From Cryptomeria japonica (Eukaryota > Streptophyta > Pinopsida > Cupressales > Cupressaceae), in NCBI RefSeq assembly GCF_030272615.1, contig NC_081408.1:306058450-306122449 (forward strand): a DNA stretch of 64,000 bases, written 5' to 3'. Below are positions 12,287 through 23,874 of the stretch, one piece after another. How positions within the stretch are numbered: position 1 is the first letter of the stretch; every line of letters begins with the position of its first letter. The notes under the pieces were generated by a model. That model made no database searches. It was not told the DNA's origin and saw only the letters and a program-made list of their open reading frames with translations. Position numbers and translations under genes: made by a program.

Positions 12287-15200
12287 TTAGTTACCATTTG
12301 GTGGAGGCAATTGGTCAAAAATGGATTTATACTTTGTCCTTGCTTCGGTGAGAGTGACAGAGAGGGCATCCTTTACACTGTCCATTAAAGAATTCTGTGC
12401 TTGAATATCAACCAATAGTGATATTAAGTCATCTAGAGTGCTTCCCTCTTGTGTAGTAGATAAGTATGTGGCTCGATTGATCTGTTCTTGGATAGATGAA
12501 AGATGAGGAAGGAATAATGTCTGAAGTGTCATTATGTCCATCCTGATCTTGTGTTCTTCATTTCTTAGGTCCAATTGTTGAGCCATGAGCTGTTGTAACT
12601 TTGTATAAAAATTCTGAACTGAATTGGGCTCTGTGGTCAACTTATTTGAGAGATTGGTGATCTCTTTCTCAATTGCTTCTATTTTATTTTTTATGTCTTT
12701 AATGAATAAATAAAATGTATAGAGTTTCTGAAATAAATAAAGAATGTGCTTGAGTTGAGGGGACAACTCAACAATAAATTTGACAAGTTTATCTTTGCCA
12801 TTAGCTATAGCTTTCTGTACCTCTTCTATCATTTTTGCAGTGAGCTCCTTGTCTTTTAGCTTGCTCAAATATTCAGAGGCATCAACTCCAGATGTCTCTA
12901 TCATGGTTAGGAGTTCGTCCAGTTGAATGTGGATGGCTGCATCTTTGGTTATTGTAGCTTCTGGTAGCATATCTGTTAAGAGTGCTTTTACCTTCTGAAG
13001 TACTTTATTTTTCTTTTGAATAGCCATTTGCTTCTCTTGTTCGGCCTTTGCTTTGCATAGTTCACCAAAATCAATGAGTGCTTGGCCCTTTAATTTGGAT
13101 ATATCAACATTGGGTAGCACTATTGGTTTTGACAAATCTACTTTGAAACTATGCTTTTTCATCTTCTTTTCTTTAGCTTTCACCGATTGAACTAAGACAA
13201 TGGCTTGTGAGGCTTGATGACCCTCGGTAGGTTGCTTGGTAGAGGCATCACTTTGGTTAGTTTCTTTAGCCTCTATAGTGTCCTTTGGTGTCTCGGTACT
13301 TGGTGTCTCAGTTGCAACATTTTCAGTGCTAGAAGGATCCTGAGACATCTATTCTTGAGTAGTACCTTCTCCTGTTGTAGACTTGTGACCTTCGGTGCCT
13401 TTATCCATATCTAGAGGGGCTTCGATTGAGATAGGTTGATTGACCGGTGGATAAGGCTAAACTTGTTCCAAGACTAATTCACTGGATACAAGTTTTGCAT
13501 ATGCATTGCCTTCTATCATTTCCTATTATGGTGCCTCTGTATCCATGATATCTTCATCTATTTGAATGGTGTCAGCAGGGTCTTGCTCGGTAACATCAGG
13601 ATCTTGCTTAGTGACATCAACTATTTCAACTTCAGTTTGCTCATTGGCATCCTTATTTCTAAATATTTCCTGCCACTTTTCTTTTGTCTCATTTTCCACT
13701 TCAATATACAGCCCATTCATCAATTTCAAGGCTTTTTATTTGACGAGGAACTTTATGTGGTAGGTTGTTAGATGTTCTTTTATTTTGACTATTGACATGT
13801 CAGGAAAGAGATATACCAGACTTCTTTCTCTGATCTGTTTCTCCGAGTCCAGGGCATATTGCCACCTATTATCAATATGTGCATATAATTCTTTTGGGAG
13901 AGAATTAGAGACTTCTAATGGGACTAATCAAAATTTCAAAAGTGTGCAAATGACAACTTCTTCAATTTGTCTCTTTTCATCTTCATTTCTAGATTCATAC
14001 TTAACATATCTGAATCCTCCAAATCCACCATATTCTTTTAGATTAGCACAAAAATTTTCAACACTATGTACATTTATCTTCTTGCTCTTGACAATCTGAA
14101 ATTTGCTTGCATCCTCAGATTCGGTGTCACTAGACTCTTTTGCCAAAATGAGTCTCCGAGTAGATTTCTTGTAATTTTTTGTTACCTTGGGAATAGTAAC
14201 ACTCTTTTTTTTCTTACTCGATGAAGCTATAGATGCTCCAGTGTTAGGTCACTTTGTTGGAGGAGTCGGTGAGGCCTTTGATGAATCCTGTTTCTTTCTT
14301 TTCAACACTTTTCCCTTAGGTAATTCAGTGCTCAGTGTTATAGCTGCCTCTTGGGCTTCAGATTTCTCTTCGGTAATGGCTATAGTGCCTTTGATAGGTG
14401 TGGAGGAAGAATCTTCTCTAAATTTCTCCGATAATGCCTTTATCATCTTTGTTGCCTTTCTTGTAGCTTTGGGTACTACAATGCTCAATTTTACCTTTTC
14501 CTTCACTTCTTCATAGGTTCCATACCTTAGCTCAGTAGCATGCCTTGGTAATGTAAGAAATGCATCAATTTTCTATTGTGTGATGTCAAAATCAATCTCA
14601 TAACCCATAGGTGACAAAGATTGAGTTCTTGGTTCCATAGCATTCACATAATAGTAATCAGTGTCTACTTCAAAACATATGTCATCTTTGTATTTCTCCA
14701 CTAGCTTGGGTGGAATCTGGTACTTGTTATGCATTTTCTCTTGAAATTTACTAAAGTAATCATCCATAATATCATTGAAATTATCACCTAGCTTCTTAAT
14801 GAAGTCATTGATCTGATGGGTGATTGGTCGGTGTAGTTCCCAAACAACTTTATCGACTGATGGAAAGAATTTTTCAAAATAGAAAAATATGCATATACAA
14901 GTAGTGATCCAAAATTTAGTGTATTAGCCGAGTTGTTCTTCTTCAGCTTCCTGATGGTGTTCAGATTCTCAAATAGGTTTTTCAGCAACACCTCACATAG
15001 ATCAATTTTCATGCCCTTTTTCACAATTTTGTATGCTAAGTCTACTGCTGCACAGGGTACACTGTTTTCCCTTGCCGATTGGAAGAAATAGTAACCTATT
15101 ACTCTAATGGCAAATTTTAGTTCTTCATCAGTGACATTGTTCAATTTCAATCCTCTACAATCTGATTCTACTCCGATTAAACTGATCAATTCCTTATGTG

Positions 15201-15651
15201 ATATCATCTTTTGAGCTCGGGCATGATCATAAATAGGGTAACCGGTAATCAGATGAATGAATTCCTTGGTAATCTTAAATGGTTGCTGTTCTAGCCACAT
15301 GAAATCATCGTGAACTCTGCTTAGAACAAACTTGACCCACTGGGGTTTGAACACATGGGGATAGGTTAGGGCTTTAGTTAATCCCTTGATCTTAATGTGC
15401 TCATACTTGCTATCTAATTTACCATCAGTGCACAATTCATCATAGGTGTCTTTGATTTCAACGTGACCGAGTTCTTCAACACAACATTTGGTGAAGAATC
15501 TCACATCCTTGACTAATAACACTCTATCCGGGATGAGTGAAAATGCGGTTTTGTCATCTGATTCAGATGCAACTTTGGGAGTTAAAGAGTATTTTAGTGA
15601 GGGCTTTTCTACATTCTTAACAACGATGGGATCTTGGATCTTAGGTGCCAT
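12287..15651 (-). pseudogene. Element B ORFb: about 1,100-codon frame of unknown function
   Basis: ATG at 15651 (MAPKIQDP). The first 287 residues are open; a frameshift near 14815 moves reading to the frame that runs from 14767 to the TAA at 12287-12289, broken only by a handful of stops (for example at about 14570, 14246, 13925, 13523 and 13349). The N-terminal part looks globular (WLEQQPFKITKEFIHLITGYP about residues 118-138, then Cys/Trp-poor helices). The middle is basic and Ser/Thr-rich with KRKK and SSKKKK runs. The last 353 residues are strongly helical and charged, probably coiled coil. I see no protease DSG, RT DD, integrase DDE or zinc knuckle. The N-terminus faintly recalls plant mobile or transposon-associated domains (ITGYP motif); this is a guess. 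The length and single-frame continuity suggest that it was a real protein. Confidence 0.65.
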
Positions 15652-16170
15652 TTGAATATTTCAGATAAAAACTAACAAAAGATCCTTAGGGTTTGAGGAT
15701 TTTCAAATGACAAACGCTTCACACTTAGTAGATAATAATAACTTGATAAGATCGGTAAACCAGCTTAAGAATGCATTGAGATTGATGTAAATACCTTGAA
15801 TTTTGCTTTGTAGGAGGTTTGATCACCTTAGATTTGCTTTGCTCTGCTCTCTCAAAAACTTGGTAAGTGAAAATGACCATGTAAATGCTTTAAGTACACA
15901 ATATACCTTATCGGTCTCCATGCGGGTTAGGTCAAAAACATTAAATGCACTTGGTTCCACTAAACTTTCTTTCCTTTTGCGCTTTAACTAAGTAACCAAA
16001 CTTCATTTACTGACTTGACAAGTTTCTTGTATAGTGCTCCAAAAGACTTGATAGAATTTCAAACTTACTACTACATCTTAACTATGCAGATTTTGAATTA
16101 AGTACATAATAGAATAGGAACTGTTAAGATTTATCCTTGAGAGAATGCAGTCCCTTCATACCTTTACTGA
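15652..16170. other. Spacer between ORFb and ORFa of element B
   Basis: About 520 bases with stops in all minus-strand frames; it could hold an intron, leader or decayed linker. No motif is recognised. Confidence 0.5.
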
Positions 16171-17523
16171 TTAATTTGGAATAGGTGCACCTAACTCGGT
16201 AGGTAAGGTGCTTTCTTCATTTGACACAATTTCCTTCTTTCTCCAAATCATCTATAATTTTTTTTTTATTTCCTCGGTGTCTTTTCTAGGTTGATCTCTG
16301 CAATCTCTAGCCAAGTGTCCAACTTTGTGACAATGAAAACATGCCATACCAGGATTTCTCCATGATCTTCAGTTGTTCATTCCAAACCTTATAAAATAGT
16401 TGGCACTTGTATGTCTATATCTTCCACAACATTCACACCATATCCTTGTATTGTAATCCCATGGTACTATAGAATACTATTGGTAAGGATCTGTGCGAGC
16501 TCAGTAACCTCTAGCATTTGCTCAATGTGTAGACCACATATAGTTCTTTTGCTTAAGCCAACACTTCTCAGTACTGTGTCCATATCTATTGTAGTTTTTA
16601 CAAAACCTTTTAAATTTTGCCTTCTGATAATTGTTAACAGACTTTGTCCTACATTGATTAGATGTGTGACCATATTTATTGCAATTGTAACAATAACCTT
16701 TGGACTTAGTGACATTCAGTTGCTTACCTTTTCTGATTTGGCACATGTTGGCAGTGTGACCATGATTTCCATAGTAGTTGCAAATAGGTTTCTTTCTTTT
16801 GATGTTCTTCTTGATTCCAGCTTGCTTTGATGATTCTCCTCTCTCGGTAGTATGGATTCCCTTCTTGGTAGAGTCTTTTCCTTTGTAACTGAGTCCTGCA
16901 TCTTTGTTGGGTCGTCTTGTGTTCAGTTGCTCATCCAACATCTTTGATGCTTCATAACTCTTGTTCAGTGTTTCTTTGGATTTCATCTTTGTTTCAAGTT
17001 CATTGGTCAACCTTGATACTTCAAGTCTCAATGCTTGATTCTCACCATCTTTCAGAGTTGCTTCATGATGTGCATAACCTAGTTGATCTGACAGGTTTTG
17101 TTGAATTCTAGTCATCCTTATGATTTCATCATTCTTATCAGATACTAAGGCTTCAAGTTGTTGTTTCTCTCTTTCTAGATCTCTTACTTTATCCTCGATT
17201 GTCCTCAATGCATCAAGATTTTCAGTCATCTATGTGCTAAAATGCTCATGTTCTTTTTTTATTGCTTTTAGTTGATCAGCTAGTGCTTTGTTCTTTTCTT
17301 TCAATACTCCAATCATTTCTTCAGTCTTTTCAAACATACTATTCTCAGATGATGTCTCAATTTGTTCCACTAACTCTTGAGAGTCCTACAAATTATCATA
17401 TAATCTTCTTCTCACTTTCAGAGATTTTTTCATTTGCCTTTGCATGTCTGCAATCACTTGATTAGCATGATCCAACTCTTCTTGCAGATATACAATCCTC
17501 CGAAATTGTTTATAGCCTTCCAT
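16171..17523 (-). pseudogene. gag-like: Element B ORFa: coiled-coil Gag-like protein with five CCHC positions
   Basis: A single frame of about 450 codons from ATG 17523 (MEGYKQFRRIVYL) to TAA 16171, interrupted by several stops, the first two being TAG where Gln fits. The first 230 or so residues are heptad-rich and charged (VRDLEREKQQLEALVSDKND), a likely coiled coil. A basic linker follows (KKNIKRKKP). Then come zinc knuckles CNYYGNHGHTANMC, CYNCNKYGHTSNQC, CKNYNRYGHSTEKC, a degenerate CECCGRYRHTSANY, and CFHCHKVGHLARDC (16306-16341). Two lack the second Cys and one the last, each changed to Tyr. It sits just inside the primer binding site, the normal Gag position, so packaging of element RNA is the likely role (inference). 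The capsid fold is not recognisable. Confidence 0.75.
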
Positions 17524-17571
17524 TGATAAGATCTTTCTCTTTAGGCAATTAAACCCTTTTCCAAGATTGAA

Positions 17572-17585
17572 GCTCTGATACCAAT
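17572..17585 (-). promoter_or_regulatory. Element B primer binding site (tRNA-iMet type)
   Basis: The minus strand reads ATTGGTATCAGAGC directly after the 5' LTR, the standard plant copia primer site complementary to the initiator Met tRNA 3' end. Confidence 0.95.
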
Positions 17586-18796
17586 TGTTAGGCCCAATAT
17601 GGAAAGCTAATGTACTAAGAGGGGAGGGGTGAATTAGTACTTCAAAACCCTTCTTCAACAATAACTTTACTGTTATGCATAAACCGAATAGTGCAGTAAC
17701 ATAATATAAAGCTAAAACAAATAGATAACAATCATACATGATTCACTCCATAACACATATATTTTGGTTACGCAGAAACTCTTGGTTAGAGAGAAAAACT
17801 GCAGTGGGGATGACACCCACAACTTCACTACTGCAATAATAAAGGTTGCTCGATTAGAGCTACATGTTTAGCTATTTCTGATAGCTTACCCTGTTAGGAG
17901 TATCAAGATCTGTTAGATCTACCTTGCTAAAGGATTTTACAACACTTAATCTAAATGTTGCACCTGGTTAGAGGCTTTATGTACCTGGTTAGAGGCTTTA
18001 CAATTTATAGACTTGATTAGAGTCTTTTACCCTATTAAAGGTTTCTCTTACAACTTCAAAATATTATAATAAAATCATTACAAATATCTGCAACTTTACA
18101 TCTGAAATGTTATAGCAGATTCTATGTGCTCAGAATAATATTACCTTGCTTATAGCATACCTCGGTAACCCATATAGTAACTCGATAAACCCTTTTGTTT
18201 ACTCTGTTCTTTGACTATTCTCTAAAATCCTTCTCGGTGACCTCTGTGTCTCTGTAGCAGTCATAACACTTAGTGCTTTCACATGTCTTGCTTCATATAT
18301 TTCTATATCTTCCTTTTTGTCATGCTACATGTATATATCAGTTCTTAATCCATGTTGTATTAATAGATCTCTTATGATGGTGATCCATTCATTGCTTCGA
18401 TCTTACAAACATGTTTTATCGAATGAATAACCATGCAAAATATTTCATTGGTTAGATGACCTCAAAATCATACACAATCTTTAAGTGCAATTACCAATGT
18501 GATAATGGTTAGATGTTCCTTGATCTTGTAACATGTTTCCATATGTATGTCCAGGTTCGATGAATTTGGTAACACATTTCACTCAGTGTATATCAACTCG
18601 GTGTATCATCTTTGCTAGTCGGTAGACATGGAATGATACTCGGTAGACAGCTTGGTGCATACTGGGCTCTTGACTACATTCTTCTATAACCGACTGGACT
18701 GTGCATACCAAATGAATATTTCGGTAGAGATAACTGACTAGAGTATATAGATTAGCTTTGAACATAAAACTAATGGCAACTTGATAAGTAGTAACA
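17586..18796 (-). repeat. Element B 5' LTR
   Basis: TGTTAGGCCC...TAGTAACA on the plus strand, 1,211 bases. The TATA box on the minus strand is at 18003-18009. Downstream of it (about 17880-17990, read on minus) lie short hairpin-like units CCTCTAACCAGG (twice, by tandem duplication), CCTTTAGCAAGG and CTCCTAACAGGG. The G-rich GAGGGGAGGGGTGAATT block lies at 17618-17634. Confidence 0.95.
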
Positions 18797-18801
18797 ATGG
18801 A

Positions 18802-19537
18802 CCCAAGCGATTGAATATGAATCGCTCACGTTTGCTTGCTTCCATTACAAAAAATCGGGCCATTGGGCAAAATCCTGTCTGCTTAAGAAGGGTAAGGAAA
18901 GCAAGACTGATAGCAGTGTGCAATAGAAGTAGAAATGACAAACTAAAGAGAAAAAAGGAGACCCATTAGTAGGGTATGATCTTGATAAGGAAGCAATGGA
19001 TCCAAAAAAGGAGGTGAAGAAGGATGTGAATAGTAATAATGAAAAACGTGCTTGTGCTTGTGTATGTTCTAATAATCAAATAGAAAGTAATAAAGAAGAT
19101 GAGAAAAGAAGAGAGTTAAATAATAAAAAAGATCTAGAGGACCAGGAGGTTGGATCAGTCAATCAGGAGAAAGTAGAGGAAAGTTCAATGATGATGTGTT
19201 TGCATCATCTTACTCAAAAGCAATTGAGGAAGACTGTAATGAAGTGCAAGATTTTAACCTTTCTGATTTTGAGCCTCTGTTGCTTCTAACCAATGGAAGC
19301 CCAAAGCCATCCCAATGCAAAACCCCATCACATAGTTTAGAAATGGAAATCTTGGAAGGAAATCTTAGGATTCTTGGCACCAAAGAGGGAAAATCAAATA
19401 AGGAGGGACCCAATGGAGTTATTGCAACTAGAAGCAAGAATAAGAAAAAAGGTAGATGTTGGAAGACAAAACAAAAAGAAGGGGAGACCATCTCTAAAAC
19501 ATCAGAGGGAAGAAGAAAGTTGGAAGAACCATGTTGA
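18802..19537 (+). pseudogene. LINE ORF1, C-terminal part with CCHC knuckle
   Basis: ORF1 resumes directly after the element B target copy. The knuckle FACFHYKKSGHWAKSC (about 18832-18879) has the spacing of zf-CCHC_4 in plant L1 ORF1 with the second Cys replaced by Tyr. A highly charged Lys/Glu tail follows (about 18994-19537), with frame disruptions near 18925 and 19190. It ends just before ORF2 begins at 19583. Confidence 0.75.
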
Positions 19538-19582
19538 TTGAACACAGTGTTCCATTGAGTCAGCCCTATCTCCGGTTAAAGT

Positions 19583-22500
19583 ATGAAGATAATTTCCTGG
19601 AATATAAGAGGGTTGAATGCCCCTCACAAGAAGGATGTGTTATGTAACATTATAAGAGATCATAAACTAGATGTGGTCCTTGTTCAGGAAACCAAGATGT
19701 GTAAGGATAAAGTTGAAAAGATCAGAATATTAAAAAATAATGGAGTTATAGGATCTAGCTCGGAGGGAGCCTCTGGAGGAACTGTGATTATTTGGAACCA
19801 AAAGACTATAAAAGGGAAGGAAATCATCTCTGAATTTAATAGGATCTCTGTGCAGCTTGAGCATATCAAGGATAACTTTTTTGGGGTTTTATCCAATGTC
19901 TATGCGCCTAATACCAAAATTGGGAGAGCTAAATATTGGAGAAGCCTTGCTGAAGATAGACTTAATTTTCTAGATCAAAGCTGGATTATAATGGGAGATT
20001 TCAATACTCCGCTAAAAGAGGAAGAGAAGATGGGAGGCCTTCCCTTGTAGCTTGATGGTAAACAAGATCTTATTGATTTCATTAATGATCAAGCTCTTAT
20101 GGATGTGGATCTCCAAGGGATTAGCTATACTTGGACTAATAGAAGAACTGGAGTTGATCTTATTCAAGTTAAGTTAGATAGAACTTTAATTTCTCCTGAG
20201 TGGCTATCTAAGTATAGTTTTTCTCTAGCGTCTGTTATCAAGATTGGTTTTGATCATTACCCTATTTCTTTTACTACCAATTCTTTTTCTTCTAAGAGAA
20301 ACTTCCCTTTTAGATTTGAAAAAGTTTGGTTATCCCATCCTTCCTTGGAAGCTTGTGTTGTTGATTGGTGGAATTCTGAGGTTGAGGGAATGACTCTTTT
20401 CAGAATAGCTAAAAAGCTCAATATTATAAAGGCTAAAATCAAAATCTGGAACAAAGAGATTTTTGGGGATACCTTCAAGAGTAAAATTCAAATAAAATCT
20501 GAAATAAAAGAAGTTCAAGATAAAATCCAAGAGGATGGGCTTTCTAAAGAGATGAGATCTATGGAAAATGGCTTGTTATCTAAATACCACACTATTATTT
20601 CCAATGAAGAGATGTTCTGGAGACAAAGATCAAGAGCCTTGTACTTGAAGGAAGGTGATAAAAATACCCAGTTTTTCCACTTAACTGCTCTTAAGCATAG
20701 GGCAGCTAATAGGATATCAAGGTTATCCTGTAATAAAGGGATTTTAATGGAGGATAATGATATTAGAAAGGAAGCTCTAGATTATTTTGGTACCCTTCTG
20801 GGAGAAGTGGATAACCTTGACGCTAGTAATCAAAATCTCATGTTGCAAGCTATTCCTCCCACCTTGACTGAGGAAGACAATAAACATCTGTCCAGAATTC
20901 CTACTATTCAGGAAATCAAAAAGGCGGTGTTCTTTTTTCAAGGAGATAAGTCTCCTGGACTGGATGGTTTTCCTATGTTTTTTTTCCAATTTTTTTGGCA
21001 TATTGTGGAGATTGATATTTGTAAAGGTGTTAAAGAATTCTTTGGCTCTAGAAGGCTTCTCAAAGAACTGAATGCTACCTTCATTGTCCTTATTCTAAAG
21101 ATCCCTGGAGTTGATTCTCTTAATAAGTTTAGACCCATTAGTCTCTACAACTTTGTTTACAAGATTTTGTCTAAGGTTCTCACCTCCAGACCGCTGGATA
21201 TTCTTCCAAGAATTATCTCAGCCCAGCAGAATGGTTTTGTCCCCGATAGATAGATTTTGGATTCCATTATTTCAGTTCATAAAAATATTCATTCTCTAAA
21301 GGCGGCTAACAATTAGGGTTTCTTTCTAAAGTTAAATATGGCAAAAGTTTATGATAGAGTGAACTGGCAGTTTCTCTTAAGGATTATGAAAGTGTTTGGA
21401 TTTGGAGAAAAAATTATTCAGCTTTGCTCTCAATTGCTAGAAACTTCCTCTTCTGCTGTTATTGTCAATGGATCCCCTTCAAGTTTCTTCAAAAGTACCA
21501 GAGGTCTTAGACAGGGGGATTCCATTTCCCCTAACTTGTTTACCATTTTAGTTGAAAGTTTGGGTAGATTCATCTTTAAAAATGTGGAAGAAGGCAATCT
21601 CAGAGGACTGAAACCTTCCTCTGCCAATTTTACTTGTACCCATGAATAGTTTGTTGATGATTCAATTACTATGGGGGAAGCTACCATTAGGGAAGCTAAA
21701 AATATGAAGAACATTTTGAATATTTATGAATATGCCTCTGGTCAAAAAATTAATTGGGATAAGAGCTCTTTGTTCTTCATCAATACCCCTATTCAAAGAC
21801 AATTAAGGATTGAAATAATTCTTGGCTATAAAATTGATGAGCTTCCTTCTACTTATTTGGGGCTTACCCTTTGTTTCAAGCCTATGGATAATATTTGGAT
21901 TAAGTTGGTTGACAAATTCAACTCCAAACTGGCTGGTTGGAAAGGGGTTGTCCTTAGCCAAGAGGACAAAGTTACTTTGCTCGAAGCTTCTCTCCAAAAC
22001 CTACATGTTTATGCCCTCAGTTTGTTTAAAATTCCTAGAAAGTTTGCGGAAGCAATTGAAAGAATCCAAAAAAAATTCTTTGGTCGAGAGTGGAAGTCAA
22101 GAACATAATTCCCCTTATTGCCTGGAATAAAATACTATAAACAATGCCTTATTAGATAAACAAATTTGGAGAATGAAAGGGGAGGAAAGAGAATGGAATT
22201 TAATCTAGAGAAACAAATATCTTCACATGCAACCCTCTCAGGAAGAATTCTTAGATAAATCTTCTATTGTTGAAGGTTCTGCAATATGGAATGCAGTTCA
22301 ATCAGCAAAAAGTTGGGCTGCAGCTGGTAGAATGTGGAATCTAGGAAATGGTAGAAGTATAAGATTTTGGGAAGACAGATGGATAATGGATAAACCTATG
22401 GAGGAAATTCCAATCCTTTATGATTGGAAAGATTGGTTCAAAAGTAGGTTTGGGGGTCTGGTCAGAGATTACTGGAGAAATGGGAAATGGATTGATTTTA

Positions 22501-23717
22501 GCCAGCAAAGTCCAGAGTTAAAGTTTCTCGAGGTTGTGCTTTCTTCTAAAATTCTTAGAGACAACAAAGAGGATAGTTTGATATGGAAGGAAACCTCGGA
22601 TGGGAAGTATTCCGTGTCCTCGACCGTGGCTATCCAAAATAAAGTGGAAGAAACTCCTATTTGGGCTAAAGTTTGGAACAAAAAGTTAGTTCCTAAAGTT
22701 AATATTTTTTTTTGGATCTTTATCCAAAACAAGGCATTAACTTTGGACAACCTTCAAAAGTGAGGATTTGTTTTTCCTAACAGGTGTTCTCTTTGTTGCA
22801 GGGAAGAAGAGTCTGCTTGCCATATCCTCCGTCAATGTACCTTTAGCCAGGAAATTTGGAAAATTATTTTAAGTAGGTGGAAGCTAAGTTGGGTCTTTCC
22901 GAACTCTCTTGGGGAATCTTGGCAGCAATGGCAATGCCCTAATTCCAACCCAAAGATAGTGCAACTTTGGAAACTTATCTTCTCAAATTTTATCCAGAAT
23001 ATCTGGAAAGAGCATAATAACAGGATCTTTAGGGATAAAAGTGCCATCCCTGAAGTGGTGGTGGATACAATTTATAGGTGTATCTTCAAATGCATTAATG
23101 GTATTGATGATGGACCAGTTTCTAAAGAAGACTTCAATTACACGTGGAACCTCTCAACTACCAAACCTAGTAAGGAGAAGGGTAGAGAAGGTCTTGTTTT
23201 GTGTTTTCCACCTTAGGGATGGCTAAAGTCCAACTTTGATGGGGCTTCTAAGGGGAATTTAGGTAAAGCTGGTTATGGGGGCATTGTCAGGAATTTTGCT
23301 GGAAGTTGCCTAGTGACAGTTGTTGGTTCTTTGGGGAGTCAAACTAGTCATTTTGCTGAAGCCTCAGCAGTGCTGAACACTCTTATTATAGCTAAGGACC
23401 TAAATCATGATAAATTATGGCTTGAGAGAGACTCACTTAATATCATTAAGTGTTTGAAGGGGGAAACTGAGCCATCGTGGTCCATTGAAAACATTATTTT
23501 TAAAGCTGGGGAAATCATTGCTAGTTTTAAAGCTATTATCATTGAACATGCCTTTAGAGAGAAAAATATGGTGGCAGATTGTCTAGTGAACCTAGGCGTT
23601 AACTCTAATTCTCAAATAATTTGGCATGAGGAAGATATTAATATGAGTATTAAAGAGCTCCTCAGAAAGGATAAATTTATGAGGAAAGAAGGACTGCATA
23701 ATCATGATAGCTTATAA
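19583..23717 (+). pseudogene. LINE ORF2: endonuclease, reverse transcriptase, zf-RVT, RNase H
   Basis: ATG 19583 starts MKIISWNIRGLN, the usual APE-type endonuclease start, followed by QETK, NVYAP, MGDFN and GFDHYPI. A TAG breaks the frame at 20048. RT follows: KSPGLDGFP, KFRPISL, AQQNGFVPDR then a TAG, LKLNMAKVYDRVNW (the first catalytic Asp, normally LKLD, is Asn), GLRQGDSISPNLF, and FVDDS holding the Asp pair. After a frameshift between 22108 and 22227 come the zf-RVT region (CSLCCREEESACHILRQC, about 22788-22841) and an RNase H (FDGASKGN, HFAEASA, ERDSLN, VADCLVNLG) with its acidic residues present. About 1,380 codons in all, normal for plant L1. It would act by target-primed reverse transcription; this copy cannot. 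Confidence 0.92.
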
Positions 23718-23874
23718 GAGTAATTTATGCTTTGATGGAAAGGTTATGATTACCTAGCAAAGTGGTAGAATCCCAATCAAATATAATATCACTTCGTACA
23801 CTTTGTGGGTCATCTTTTTCAAAATCTTGAGCGACAATGGGAAGAAAGTTTTGAGTTTGTAGAAGAACAGAGGT
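23718..23874. other. LINE spacer between ORF2 and ORF3
   Basis: Short stretch with stops, in the same frame as the ORF2 C-terminal part and ORF3. The end of it (VGHLFQNLERQWEESFEF, about 23805-23858) reads open and may be the broken start of ORF3. Confidence 0.5.

Larger units (their letters stand above)
10740..18796 (-). mobile_element. Element B: LTR retrotransposon without pol, two long ORFs, inside LINE ORF1
   Basis: A complete minus-strand LTR element: 5' LTR 17586-18796, primer binding site 17572-17585, ORFa 16171-17523, ORFb 12287-15651, polypurine tract 11930-11941, 3' LTR 10740-11929. Exact 5-bp target duplications ATGGA lie at 10735-10739 and 18797-18801. I looked for protease, integrase, RT and RNase H motifs over the 5.66-kb internal region and saw none. 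It is best called a large non-autonomous element (LARD-like), unusual in keeping long reading frames. The two LTRs differ by few substitutions and one short duplication, so it is the youngest layer of the nest. Confidence 0.9.

Noticed and set aside
12287-13348. 353-residue open frame considered as a host gene
   Set aside because: It is the C-terminal part of element B ORFb, lies between matched LTRs on the element strand, and continues upstream in the same frame through a few stops.
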